From NCBI GenBank assembly GCA_964425745.1, contig CAYRNW010000006.1, positions 54,943-118,942 of the forward strand: a stretch of 64,000 nt of DNA, given 5' to 3'. The position numbers and the translations under genes were made by a program. This document shows, in pieces, positions 24,628 through 34,239 of the stretch; position 1 is the stretch's first letter, and every line of letters starts with the position of its first letter. The stretch is from CALCNS01 sp964425745 (GTDB taxonomy: Bacteria; Bacillota; JAAYKD01). A model generated the notes under the pieces. It made no database searches. It was not told the origin of the DNA and saw nothing but the letters and a program-made list of their open reading frames with translations.

Positions 24628-26193
24628 ATGGCAGATAACAAAAAAGAACAAGAACGGTCAGAACTTCATCGCACCATTTGGAGCATCGCCAATGATCTCC
24701 GCGGAAGCGTAGATGGCTGGGATTTTAAGCAATATGTCCTTGGTATGCTGTTTTATCGCTATATATCAGAAAACCTAACCGATTATATAAATCGAGATGA
24801 ACATGCTACAGGGAATCTAAATTTCGATTATGCTAAACTCAGCGATGATGAAGCCGAAGAGGCTCGTGAGGATCTTGTACAAACCAAAGGGTTCTTTATT
24901 CTACCCAGTGAGCTATTTGTCAATGTCCATTTAAGAGCGGAGAACGATGATAATCTTAACGAAACCCTGGAGAAAGTGTTTCGTAATATAGAAAATTCTG
25001 CTCAAGGAGCTCCCAGCGAAGATGACTTTAAGGGCCTTTTTGATGATATCGATGTTAACAGCAATAAGTTGGGTTCTACAGTAGCGAAGCGTAATGAAAA
25101 GATTGTTAAGCTTATGAATGGTGTGGGGGAGATGAAACTGGGAGATTACCAGGATAACACCATTGACGCTTTCGGTGATGCCTATGAATATCTCATGGGT
25201 ATGTATGCTTCTAATGCTGGGAAGAGTGGTGGTGAGTATTATACCCCTCAGGAAGTCAGCGAATTACTCACTCGCATCGCCTTGGTAGGAAAAACGGAAG
25301 TCAATAAAGTCTACGACCCAGCTTGTGGCTCGGGTTCATTGCTATTGAAATTCGCTAAAATACTCGGGAAGGAAAATGTAAGGCAGGGTTTCTTTGGTCA
25401 GGAGATCAACATTACCACATATAACCTTTGCCGAATCAATATGTTCTTGCACGATATTGACTATGATAAGTTTGATATTGCTCATGGGGATACCTTAACA
25501 GAACCAAGACATTGGAATGAAGAACCCTTTGAAGCTATTGTTTCTAATCCCCCTTATTCCATTAAGTGGGATGGCGACAGTAACCAATTGATGATCAATG
25601 ATCCTAGGTTTTCACCAGCAGGAGTGTTAGCACCAAAATCGAAAGCCGACCTTGCATTTGTTTTACATGCTTTGTCTTGGTTAGCGACGAATGGCACAGC
25701 AGCGATTGTCTGTTTCCCCGGAGTGATGTATCGGGGAGGAGCAGAACAAAAGATAAGAAAATACTTAATTGATAACAATTATATCGACTGTATAATTCAG
25801 CTACCAACTAACCTCTTTTTCGGAACCAGCATCGCTACTTGTATTATGGTGCTAAAGAAATCTAAATCAGAGAACAATACACTGTTTATAGATGCTACTA
25901 AAGAGTGTATCAAAGTAACCAACAGCAATAAGCTAACACAACAAAACATTGATACCATTCTTGAAGTATATTCGAAACGAGAGAATCAAGATCACTTTGC
26001 TACGAAAGTTGATAACGGCCAAATTGCTGAACAAGATTATAATCTTTCGGTCTCAACTTATGTGGAACAAGAAGACACAAGGGAAGTCATCGATATTAAG
26101 AAACTCAATGCTGAAATTGAAAAAATAGTTGTACGTGAGCAGATTCTGCGAGATGAGATAGCAAAGATCATAGCAGAAATCGAGGTGAACTAA
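24628..26193 (+). CDS. hsdM: Type I restriction-modification methyltransferase subunit
   Basis: A 521-aa HsdM that, with HsdS, methylates adenine in the recognition site. The N-terminal HsdM_N helical domain (LHRTIWSIANDLRGSVDGWD) is followed by the SAM-binding DPACGSGSLLLKF (~residue 230) and catalytic NPPYSIKW (~residue 306). Length is typical. The ATG follows GGAG by nine bases. It leads a four-gene operon with the zinc-ribbon gene, hsdS and hsdR. The upstream 300 bases contain the divergent HTH promoter and a box (GCGTTTTTTGCAGGAA) repeated near 47.58 kb. Confidence 0.96.
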   Translation: MADNKKEQERSELHRTIWSIANDLRGSVDGWDFKQYVLGMLFYRYISENLTDYINRDEHATGNLNFDYAKLSDDEAEEAREDLVQTKGFFILPSELFVNVHLRAENDDNLNETLEKVFRNIENSAQGAPSEDDFKGLFDDIDVNSNKLGSTVAKRNEKIVKLMNGVGEMKLGDYQDNTIDAFGDAYEYLMGMYASNAGKSGGEYYTPQEVSELLTRIALVGKTEVNKVYDPACGSGSLLLKFAKILGKENVRQGFFGQEINITTYNLCRINMFLHDIDYDKFDIAHGDTLTEPRHWNEEPFEAIVSNPPYSIKWDGDSNQLMINDPRFSPAGVLAPKSKADLAFVLHALSWLATNGTAAIVCFPGVMYRGGAEQKIRKYLIDNNYIDCIIQLPTNLFFGTSIATCIMVLKKSKSENNTLFIDATKECIKVTNSNKLTQQNIDTILEVYSKRENQDHFATKVDNGQIAEQDYNLSVSTYVEQEDTREVIDIKKLNAEIEKIVVREQILRDEIAKIIAEIEVN

Positions 26194-26195
26194 TA

Positions 26196-26969
26196 ATGCG
26201 ACTTTCAGATGTTTTGTCGAGTCAAATATCGAGTGAGTATGAGCAAATTGAAGGATTTTTGAGTAATCGAACACCTAGATCGGGCCAACTGAGGAAAATC
26301 TCAGTCGGTAAAATAGCCTTGAATTTCTATTGCAAAAACTGCCATGATGCAAGAACTTTTATCTCTGATGAGAATTTATATTGCATTGGTGTGAATAAAC
26401 ATTTGATAAGTATTGATACTGTGCTTACTTGTTCTCGCTGTGACTCAACAGTACAAACTTGGTTTTTAGTAGAAAGTAATGGAGACATAGCTGGAATTGC
26501 TCCCGAAGTTCGCATTGCTAAGCGAAGTGAAAGATTATCTGAAATGGTATTGGTATACAATGAGAGATATGATGATTTCTCAGATTTGCTAGAAAAAGCA
26601 CAGAAGGCATACCGGGATGGATTGGGAGCTGGCTCTTTAGTTTATCTGAGAAAAATTCTTGAACGTACCACTATGCAGACAGCAGAAGTTTCAAATATTA
26701 ATACTAAGAAGCCTAACGGGCACCGTAAATCGTTCAAAGAATTACTTAGAGAAGTCGATACACAATGTTCGATTATACCAAAGGAGTTTACAGAAAACGG
26801 ATATAGGCTATTTGGTGAATTAAGCGACGTCATTCATGGGGATACTGACGAGCAGTTAGGCTTACAAAAGTATGATGCTTTATGCCGACTAATCATTGGG
26901 ATTCTAGATAATGTAAAAAACAACAAAGAATTGATGACTGCTATTGGCTCATTAGGTTGGAATGATTAA
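26196..26969 (+). CDS. Zinc-ribbon DUF4145-like protein in the hsd operon
   Basis: A 257-aa protein inserted between hsdM and hsdS. Residues ~45-90 contain two CxxC knuckles (FYCKNCHDA and LTCSRCDST), a zinc ribbon. The C-terminal ~130 residues form a helical DUF4145-like region (YRDGLGAGSLVYLRKILERT, FGELSDVIHGD). DUF4145 domains are often fused or adjacent to restriction and defence proteins, where their role is unknown. It starts two bases after the hsdM stop and ends overlapping the extended hsdS frame, so it is certainly co-expressed with the RM system. Confidence 0.72.
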   Translation: MRLSDVLSSQISSEYEQIEGFLSNRTPRSGQLRKISVGKIALNFYCKNCHDARTFISDENLYCIGVNKHLISIDTVLTCSRCDSTVQTWFLVESNGDIAGIAPEVRIAKRSERLSEMVLVYNERYDDFSDLLEKAQKAYRDGLGAGSLVYLRKILERTTMQTAEVSNINTKKPNGHRKSFKELLREVDTQCSIIPKEFTENGYRLFGELSDVIHGDTDEQLGLQKYDALCRLIIGILDNVKNNKELMTAIGSLGWND

Positions 26970-26982
26970 GGAGGTGTTTCAA

Positions 26983-28167
26983 ATGGCCTATATATATCAT
27001 CTGATAAATGAGCTTTGTCCTGATGGGGTGGAATACGTAAAACTTTGCGATGTTGCTACTGTTTTACGTGGTAAAAGGCTTACCAGAAGTCAACTTTCGG
27101 ATGTTGGAAGTTATCCGGTTTTTCATGGCGGCCTTGAACCATTAGGATTTTATGACTTATATAACCGCAACGCTAATAGTGTAATGATAATAAACGTTGG
27201 GGCTTCAGCTGGAACAGTTGGATATAGTTATGTTGATTTCTGGTCTTCGGATGGTTGTTACTGTATCGAGCTCTCAGATAAATTTGATAGTCGTTTTATG
27301 TTTCACTTTCTTTTAACACAAGAATCATTATTACAATCGAAAGTGAGGGTAGCAGGAATACCCACTTTAGATGCAAACATAGTTGAAACACTTAAAATCC
27401 CCCTCCCACCCTTACCAGTACAACAAGAAATTGTCCGGATACTGGACAATTTCACGGAGCTTACAGCGGAGCTTACAGCGGAGCTTACAGCGGAGCTTAC
27501 AGCACGTAAAAAACAATATGAGTATTATAGGGATATTCTGCTAAGGAATGATAATCAAGGGAACCCAATAAAATGGATGCGTATTGGGGAATTTGCAGAA
27601 TGCTATGCAGGTGCCACTCCAAAAACAACACAAAAAGAATTTTGGGAAAATGGAACTATACCTTGGATGAGTTCAGGAGAAGTGAATCTAGGACAAATCC
27701 ATACGACAGAAAAGAAGATTTCACAGTTGGGGTTTGATAAATGTAGCACAAAATTAGTTCCTGCGAATTCGGTTGTTGTTGCACTTGCTGGGCAAGGAAA
27801 GACTCGTGGAATGGTAGCAATCACTAGAATACCTTTGTGTACCAATCAATCTCTATGCTCTATAGTTACTGACGAACGAGTTAGTAGCAATTACTTATAC
27901 TACTTTTTAAAAACTCAATATCAGAACCTAAGGACTATTTCTTCCGGTGATGGTACACGAGGAGGACTAAACTTAAAGATGATTAAAGATTTTTTAGCAC
28001 CTGTACCGTCCCTTGAAGAACAAAACCGCATCGTTCCCATTCTTGACCGGTTCGATACTCTCTGCAACGACCTAACCAGTGGTCTTCCCGCTGAAATCGA
28101 AGCCCGACGAAAGCAATATGAATATTACCGAGACAAGTTACTAACTTTCAAGGAGCTAAGCAAATGA
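26983..28167 (+). CDS. hsdS: Type I restriction-modification specificity subunit
   Basis: A 394-aa HsdS with two target recognition domains (residues ~1-150 and ~195-340), each followed by a conserved helical spacer (PVQQEIVRILDNFTEL...RKKQYEYYRDILL and EEQNRIVPILDRFDTL...RRKQYEYYRDKLL). The central spacer contains four tandem ELTA units encoded by exact 12-base repeats at 27457-27504. In EcoR124-type enzymes the count of TAEL repeats at this place sets the length of the non-specific gap in the target. I choose the ATG at 26983, which follows AAGGAGG. It overlaps hsdR by four bases. Confidence 0.95.
   Translation: MAYIYHLINELCPDGVEYVKLCDVATVLRGKRLTRSQLSDVGSYPVFHGGLEPLGFYDLYNRNANSVMIINVGASAGTVGYSYVDFWSSDGCYCIELSDKFDSRFMFHFLLTQESLLQSKVRVAGIPTLDANIVETLKIPLPPLPVQQEIVRILDNFTELTAELTAELTAELTARKKQYEYYRDILLRNDNQGNPIKWMRIGEFAECYAGATPKTTQKEFWENGTIPWMSSGEVNLGQIHTTEKKISQLGFDKCSTKLVPANSVVVALAGQGKTRGMVAITRIPLCTNQSLCSIVTDERVSSNYLYYFLKTQYQNLRTISSGDGTRGGLNLKMIKDFLAPVPSLEEQNRIVPILDRFDTLCNDLTSGLPAEIEARRKQYEYYRDKLLTFKELSK
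27457..27504 (+). repeat. Four tandem 12-bp repeats in the hsdS spacer
   Basis: GAGCTTACAGCG is repeated four times, the last copy ending in A. Each unit encodes Glu-Leu-Thr-Ala, so gain or loss of a unit keeps the frame and shifts the distance between the two recognition half-sites. Confidence 0.97.
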
Positions 28168-31100
28168 GTACTTACAACATCGTTGCTACATCCAATGAAA
28201 CCACTGTTGTAGCAGAATATGTATCGGAATATGGCCGAGTTACTGCCTACCAAAGTGAAGCAGATTTAGAACGGGAGTTCATTGATTTTCTTCAATCACA
28301 AGGGTATGAGTATGTAAGAATTGCTAGCGAGGGTCATCTGATTTCCAATATGCGAAACCAACTGCAGTTGCTCAACAATTATATGTTCTCAGATACCGAG
28401 TGGAATTGGTTTTTTGAAAAATGCATTACCAGCAGTAACGAAGGCATCGTTGAGAAAACTCGTAAGATTCAAACCGATCATGTTCAAATTCTAAAAAGAG
28501 ATGACGGCTCCACCAAAAACATCTATCTTTTGGATAAAAAGAACATTCATAACAATCGGCTGCAAGTCATCAATCAATATGAGGAAGGTTCGGGTGCTCA
28601 CAATACCCGCTACGATGTCACTATTCTTGTCAATGGTTTTCCTATGGTTCATGTTGAATTAAAACGCAGGGGTGTTGCCATTAGAGAAGCATTTAACCAA
28701 ATCAAACGCTACCAAAGAGATAGCTTCTGGGCAGCCAGCGGCTTATTTGAGTATGTACAAATATTTATCATTTCAAACGGTACTCATACCAAGTACTACT
28801 CCAATACGACACGATCGAGCCATGTGAAAGAGAATATTGAAGGCGACCGAAAGAATAGCAAAAAGACCAGTAACAGCTTTGAGTTTACCTCCTATTGGGC
28901 CGATGCAACCAATAAAGCCATTGCTGATCTGGTAGATTTCACTAGGACATTCTTAGCAAAGCATACATTACTAAATGTCCTAACAAAATATTGTGTATTT
29001 ACCTCAGAGGATTCATTGTTAGCCATGCGACCATATCAAATCGCAGCCACGGAACGCATCCTTTCTCGCATAGAAATCTCCAGCAACTATAAGAAAACAG
29101 GAACATTGGATGCAGGCGGATACATATGGCATACAACCGGAAGTGGAAAGACACTGACCTCTTTTAAGACGGCTCAAATCGCATCAGCTTTGCCATATAT
29201 CGATAAAGTGTTGTTTGTAGTGGATCGTAAAGACTTAGATTACCAAACCATGAAAGAGTATGATCGCTTCCAAAAAGGTGCTGCCAACAGCAACACCTCC
29301 ACCCGGATTCTGCAAAAACAACTGGAAGGTCAAAGCTCAAAAATTATCATAACCACCATACAAAAGTTAGATATCTTTGTTTCGCGAAACAGAGGGCATA
29401 GTGTTTTTAAGAAACACATAGTCATCATCTTTGACGAATGTCACCGCTCTCAATTTGGAGAAATGCACAGCAAGATCACAAAATCGTTTAAGCATTACCA
29501 CCTGTTTGGTTTTACCGGAACGCCAATATTTGCAACCAATGCCGGAAGTGGTGGAAATCCTCTCATGAGAACAACACCCCAGGCATTCGGAGAAAAGCTT
29601 CATACCTATACCATTGTCGATGCGATTAACGATGGTAACGTGTTGCCTTTCCGCATTGATTATATCAATACCATCAAGATGAAAGACAATGTGAAAGACA
29701 AAGAGGTCTCGGCCATTGATACAGAAAAAGCTATGGCAGACCCTCAACGTATTCGCGAAGTCGTGGGTTATATTCTTGACCATTTCGATCAGAAAACGAT
29801 GCGGAACAGTGCTTATTCTTTAAAAGGGCAACGTGTCTTTGGCTTTAATTCTCTCTTTGCAGTTAGTTCCATACCTATGGCAATGAAATACTATACAGAG
29901 ATCAAACGTCAGCTGAACGAACGGAATCGAAAACTCAATGTTGCTACTATTTTCAGTTTTAGCGCTAATGAGATCGACCCAGAAGATAATATTGCAGATG
30001 AAGATTTGGATACCCAAGGATTAGATACCACTTCTCGCGATTTCTTGGAATCCGCCATTACAGATTATAATGCTGATTTCAACACCAACTTTGATACATC
30101 CTCAGACAAATTCCAGAACTATTACAAAGACCTATCGTTTAGGATGAAGAGGCGAGAGATTGATTTGCTTATTGTGGTGAATATGTTCCAAACCGGTTTC
30201 GATGCCACCACACTGAATACGCTGTGGGTTGATAAGAACTTAAAACAACATGGGTTGATTCAAGCTTTCTCTCGTACCAACCGGATTTTGAACTCCGTGA
30301 AAACCTTTGGCAATATCGTTTGTTTCAGAGACTTGCAGAAAGAAACCGATGAAGCAATTGCTTTGTTTGGAGACAAAGAAGCCGGCAGTATTGTACTTTT
30401 AAAGAGCTTTGAATCTTACTACAATGGCTATGAGGAAAATGACAAGTATCAACCCGGGTATAAAGACCGGATTGATGAGTTAATCGGGAAATTTCCTTTG
30501 GGACAAGCAATTATTGGTGAGCAGAATCAGAAGGACTTTATTCGTTTGTTCGGAAGCATTCTGCGCTTAAGGAACATCTTAACAGCCTTTGATCAGTTTG
30601 CTGGTAAAGAAATCCTACCCCTGCGCGATTTCCAGGATTACCAGAGTGTTTATATTGATATGTATCAGGAGATCAATAAACCTGGAGCTAAGGACAAGGA
30701 AAAGATCAACGATGACATTGTCTTTGAAATGGAACTGATTCGCCAGGTAGAAATCGACATCGATTACATTCTAATGCTGGTTGCGAAATATCATGCTTCC
30801 AACTGTGAAGATAAGAATATCCTGATTTCCATTGATAAAGCTATAGGTTCGAGCTTGCAACTGCGAAGCAAGAAAGAGCTCATCGAGCATTTTATTGCGA
30901 CAGTCAATGCTTCTACAAAAGTAGAGGAGGACTGGAGGAAGTTCGTCTTGGAGCAGAAGGAAAGTGATCTATCTGTTTTGATACATGAAGAAAGACTGAA
31001 GCCCGAAGCTACCCAGAGATTTGTAGATAACTCTTTCCGAGATGGAGTCTTGAAGACGACGGGAACCGATATTGACAAAATCATGCCGCCGGTTTCGCGT

Positions 31101-31187
31101 TTTGGTAGTGGTAACCGCACCGAAAAGAAGCAGGGGGTTATAGAAAAGTTGATGAGGTTCTTTGAGAAGTATTTGGGACTGATGTGA
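28164..31187 (+). CDS. hsdR: Type I restriction endonuclease/translocase subunit
   Basis: A 1007-aa HsdR. The N-terminal nuclease domain includes RYDVTILVNGFPMVHVELKRRG (PD-(D/E)XK with catalytic E and K). The SF2 translocase has TTGSGKTLTS (Walker A, ~residue 325), IIFDECHRSQ (motif II, ~420), FGFTGTPIF (motif III) and FQTGFDATTLNTLWVDK with QAFSRTNRI (motifs V-VI). The C-terminal helical domain anchors it to the methylase. Length is normal and no defect is visible, so the system is probably complete and active. Confidence 0.96.
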   Translation: MSTYNIVATSNETTVVAEYVSEYGRVTAYQSEADLEREFIDFLQSQGYEYVRIASEGHLISNMRNQLQLLNNYMFSDTEWNWFFEKCITSSNEGIVEKTRKIQTDHVQILKRDDGSTKNIYLLDKKNIHNNRLQVINQYEEGSGAHNTRYDVTILVNGFPMVHVELKRRGVAIREAFNQIKRYQRDSFWAASGLFEYVQIFIISNGTHTKYYSNTTRSSHVKENIEGDRKNSKKTSNSFEFTSYWADATNKAIADLVDFTRTFLAKHTLLNVLTKYCVFTSEDSLLAMRPYQIAATERILSRIEISSNYKKTGTLDAGGYIWHTTGSGKTLTSFKTAQIASALPYIDKVLFVVDRKDLDYQTMKEYDRFQKGAANSNTSTRILQKQLEGQSSKIIITTIQKLDIFVSRNRGHSVFKKHIVIIFDECHRSQFGEMHSKITKSFKHYHLFGFTGTPIFATNAGSGGNPLMRTTPQAFGEKLHTYTIVDAINDGNVLPFRIDYINTIKMKDNVKDKEVSAIDTEKAMADPQRIREVVGYILDHFDQKTMRNSAYSLKGQRVFGFNSLFAVSSIPMAMKYYTEIKRQLNERNRKLNVATIFSFSANEIDPEDNIADEDLDTQGLDTTSRDFLESAITDYNADFNTNFDTSSDKFQNYYKDLSFRMKRREIDLLIVVNMFQTGFDATTLNTLWVDKNLKQHGLIQAFSRTNRILNSVKTFGNIVCFRDLQKETDEAIALFGDKEAGSIVLLKSFESYYNGYEENDKYQPGYKDRIDELIGKFPLGQAIIGEQNQKDFIRLFGSILRLRNILTAFDQFAGKEILPLRDFQDYQSVYIDMYQEINKPGAKDKEKINDDIVFEMELIRQVEIDIDYILMLVAKYHASNCEDKNILISIDKAIGSSLQLRSKKELIEHFIATVNASTKVEEDWRKFVLEQKESDLSVLIHEERLKPEATQRFVDNSFRDGVLKTTGTDIDKIMPPVSRFGSGNRTEKKQGVIEKLMRFFEKYLGLM

Positions 31188-31472
31188 TGCTTGTTGTTGA
31201 TTGTGATTGAAAGCAGGAGGTGGCAAAATGGTTTCAAGAGGGAAGAGTTTTTTTATTTGTACTTGGTATATGGGGTTTCTTCTTGAAGACATGAAAATGT
31301 AAAAATGAGCATTTTAATTTCAAGCCTAGCTAAGTAGACATCTTTCGATTTACCTTAGATTACGAGAGCTCAAGATAGATGTGAACCGTTCAACATGAGA
31401 AAATAGGAAAATTAAAGTGGCCTCCTTGAGAGGGATTATGATTTTGACGTTTCAACAAATTTAGATTGTGAG

Positions 31473-32123
31473 GTGTTCAAAATAGAAGGGTTAAAACCAA
31501 ACGAAGAAGAAAAAGAAGCGTTATCGTTATTTTATAATAGATTTTACGGTCTATATGAAGAAGTTGTAAGTGATGAGTTTATGCTCTCGGATGCTAGAAT
31601 AAGGTTTTACAAACTAAGAGAGGCATTTTCAATATATAAAGAGTTGTTGGATTATGAGCCAATTAAAGAATATATTCGCTGGATGAAAAAAGGTGGAAGA
31701 CCTCATTTTGAAGGCATAATTGCAGATGACTTGTTTAGCTTTATAAGAAATTTATTATCACATTTTCCCATTTTTGATACATGGAATGATGTGTATATAA
31801 ACAAGAACCTAGCTACTTGGAGTAAAGCGGGGCAAATAGATAGGTTTCTAATTAAAGGAATTCAGGAAAAAATTGATGGTAAAGGCATTGTGAAATATAG
31901 AATATGGGAAGAAAAAAAGAATAGAATGACATATTTGAGTATTCACTTGCCTGAGATATATAATGATACTAACATTTACCTAAAGGATATTGTATCTGAA
32001 GAAGTAGGTGCGAAATTTTGCATGGCTTTAATGAAAACGGTATTAGATACTCAGTTAGTGGATTCCGAAGTACCAGACATTAAAATAATGTCTCAAGTGT
32101 ATATACCAATAATAAGCAAATAG
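31473..32123 (+). CDS. Hypothetical protein, 216 aa
   Basis: An AT-rich gene with a GTG start at 31473 (weak GTGAG ribosome binding site). The product is charged and mixed alpha/beta, with KKGGRPHFEGIIADDLFSF in the middle and a LSIHLPEIYNDTNIYLKDIV strand region later. I recognise no domain, signal peptide or membrane segment. It lies alone between hsdR (285 bases upstream) and the kinase operon. Base composition differs from hsdR, suggesting separate acquisition. Confidence 0.6.
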   Translation: MFKIEGLKPNEEEKEALSLFYNRFYGLYEEVVSDEFMLSDARIRFYKLREAFSIYKELLDYEPIKEYIRWMKKGGRPHFEGIIADDLFSFIRNLLSHFPIFDTWNDVYINKNLATWSKAGQIDRFLIKGIQEKIDGKGIVKYRIWEEKKNRMTYLSIHLPEIYNDTNIYLKDIVSEEVGAKFCMALMKTVLDTQLVDSEVPDIKIMSQVYIPIISK

Positions 32124-32654
32124 TACTTGAAGCATAGCTATTTTCAAAAATTTTCTTTGAACCAGATGGGAGCCACGATATGTATGGGGTTTTATGAGTT
32201 CAAAAATAAATTTTGCACTTATTATAGTTTGTTCAAGAATACTAAAGGTAAAGTGGCAAAATCTAATAATATGCTTAATAAAGTATTATCTATATAACTT
32301 CCGGAAAGAGATTACGAGTTCCTTTTCCAAGTTAGGGGTTTTGTAACTCTGCTGACTTGAAGATGGATCTTATTCATGGTAACATTGGGTTGTTATTCGG
32401 ATAAAGAAACTATACTGAAGATTGGTGTTTTTTCCGAATTGGAGTAAAGGGGGGTGAACATATCCATAGATGTTTTTGTTTCTGAACAAATTGGAATAGG
32501 AGTCGACTATTACAATAGCAACTTCACGTGAGATTTTTCATAACTGCTGAGAATTTTACTTGTGATTAAAGGGTTGGTGAGTAGGACATCGAATATGTTA
32601 CTTAATAGAGTTTTAGAGTGACTACACTTTTTTATTGATATGGAGGTTTGTATA
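32124..32654. other. AT-rich intergenic region, no gene seen
   Basis: About 530 bases between the hypothetical gene and the nuclease-kinase operon. No reading frame with a ribosome binding site and no strong hairpin is visible. It must contain the promoter of the downstream operon, but I could not identify a convincing -35/-10 pair. Confidence 0.6.
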
Positions 32655-33398
32655 ATGAGTCAAGTAATGGTGATAAATAGCAACCGACCGGATATTGGCT
32701 TGTACACAAGGCAAGTTACTATAGGTGGTGAATATGAGCTCGTAGAGCAGTTCATAGATTTTTATTGCCACTCTTTCAAACTTAATAACAAAAAGACTCA
32801 ACTTGCGGTCTTTGTTGAACCTCGTTTAGATTCGGGTTTCCCTGATATTGTATTCGCACCTTACCTGCCATCAATAATTGATAACTGGTCTGATAAACGT
32901 GAAAAATTAGATGTGTATGACCTTAAGTTGTTAGCGCACTTATATTCTGTCGAAGGAGCAAATGGAACTAAGTTAATGTCTACACTTGGCTTTCCAGAAA
33001 AGCAAATTTTAATATCACTGGAAAAGCTGTTAGATGCAAAATTAGTATCATACCGAAAAAGCAGTTGGCAAGTTCGCGAGATAAGAAATGTTTTTAGTCT
33101 AACAAAGTTAATAGCTGTGGAAGCAAAAATTAGCAATATTAACAAAGTTGTTGAACAAACACGTTTAAATACACGTTTTGCTTCACACTCATATGCACTA
33201 ACCAATTCTACGCACCCAAAAGTTGATACGTTGAAAACTTTCAAGCGCTTTGGTTTAGGTTTGTATGGAAAGGATTCGCAGTTCAGGCAAATAGTCGCAG
33301 CCAAAGAGCATTCTCTGCCGTCAAGTTATTTATCGTTTCAGTTTAACGAGTGGATAGGCAAATCTTTAGCTCATCAAGGAGGGATACAGCATGCTTGA
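32655..33398 (+). CDS. Predicted PD-(D/E)XK nuclease with winged-helix insert
   Basis: A 247-aa protein opening a three-gene operon. FVEPRLDSGFPDIVFAP (residues ~55-71) and, after ~90 residues, LIAVEAKISNINKVVEQT match the D...GxPD and ExK halves of the PD-(D/E)XK nuclease fold. Between them is a winged-helix-like segment (LLAHLYSVEGANGTKLMSTLGFPEKQILISLEKLL). The ATG at 32655 follows GGAGGT. It overlaps the kinase gene by eight bases. The nuclease call rests on motif spacing only; the family is not one I can name. Confidence 0.6.
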   Translation: MSQVMVINSNRPDIGLYTRQVTIGGEYELVEQFIDFYCHSFKLNNKKTQLAVFVEPRLDSGFPDIVFAPYLPSIIDNWSDKREKLDVYDLKLLAHLYSVEGANGTKLMSTLGFPEKQILISLEKLLDAKLVSYRKSSWQVREIRNVFSLTKLIAVEAKISNINKVVEQTRLNTRFASHSYALTNSTHPKVDTLKTFKRFGLGLYGKDSQFRQIVAAKEHSLPSSYLSFQFNEWIGKSLAHQGGIQHA

Positions 33399-34239
33399 CT
33401 TCAAGCAACTTGAGGAGAATCTCTCCAACATGGAACAACTAGCTCGAGGTGGTCAAAAAGTAGTTTATAGTGCAACACATTCAAGCTTTGGAGAAGTGGT
33501 CTTGAAGTTATTCTTTAATACTGATGCACGGTCTCAACGCGAAATAGAGATTTGCTCAGGATATAACTTTGATTGTGTTCCCAAAATATATGAAACAGGA
33601 CATGTTTCTTATATTGGTACGGATACCTTATATCTCATTGAGCAGCGAGTAAACGGAGAGGAATTACGGAAGCGACTAATTAAGGGAACAAGGTTTACTC
33701 TAAGAGAGGCTGTAAGCTTTTTAGAGCAAGGACTGGCGTTCATAAAACTTTTGGAAGAAAAGCACATTGTCCATCGTGACATCAAACCCGAGAACATCAT
33801 TTTAACAAATAATGGGAAAGTGTACTTTCTGGATTTTGGTATTGCTCGAATACTAAATGCCCCTTCCCTTACGAAAACAGAGGCGCTTTTGGGACCGCAT
33901 ACGCCCGGTTATGCTGCGCCTGAACAGTTTAAGAATCTGAAAAGCACTATTGACTCACGAGCTGACTTATTCTCTATTGGCGTGGTTACATATGAATGCT
34001 TAACGGGAAGGAATCCTTTCAGTGAGGGGGCGATTAGCCACCTTGACATACTTCAACGAACAGAGACGATAACTCCTGTTAGCTTTCAAATAAAAGGTGA
34101 CACTCAGCATCAATTCATGGGACTTCTAAGTTCTCTGATGGGTAAGTATCCTTCAAGGCGTCCAAAGGATTCTATACAAGCTCTGAACTGGTTGTCGGCG
34201 GCTATATCAACACTTGAATACGAGGAGGTGACAAAATGA
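33391..34239 (+). CDS. Hanks-type serine/threonine protein kinase
   Basis: A 282-aa soluble kinase consisting of little more than the catalytic domain. Visible elements: glycine-rich start ARGGQKVVYSA, the VAIK-like Lys in VVLKLF, catalytic loop VHRDIKPENII (~residue 126), DFGIAR, the activation segment ending in PGYAAPEQF, and the DxxSxG block (ADLFSIGVV). No PASTA, membrane or sensor domain. It overlaps genes on both sides (eight and four bases), so the three products are made together. Such kinases within defence islands phosphorylate partners on infection; the target is unknown here. Confidence 0.93.
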   Translation: MLDFKQLEENLSNMEQLARGGQKVVYSATHSSFGEVVLKLFFNTDARSQREIEICSGYNFDCVPKIYETGHVSYIGTDTLYLIEQRVNGEELRKRLIKGTRFTLREAVSFLEQGLAFIKLLEEKHIVHRDIKPENIILTNNGKVYFLDFGIARILNAPSLTKTEALLGPHTPGYAAPEQFKNLKSTIDSRADLFSIGVVTYECLTGRNPFSEGAISHLDILQRTETITPVSFQIKGDTQHQFMGLLSSLMGKYPSRRPKDSIQALNWLSAAISTLEYEEVTK

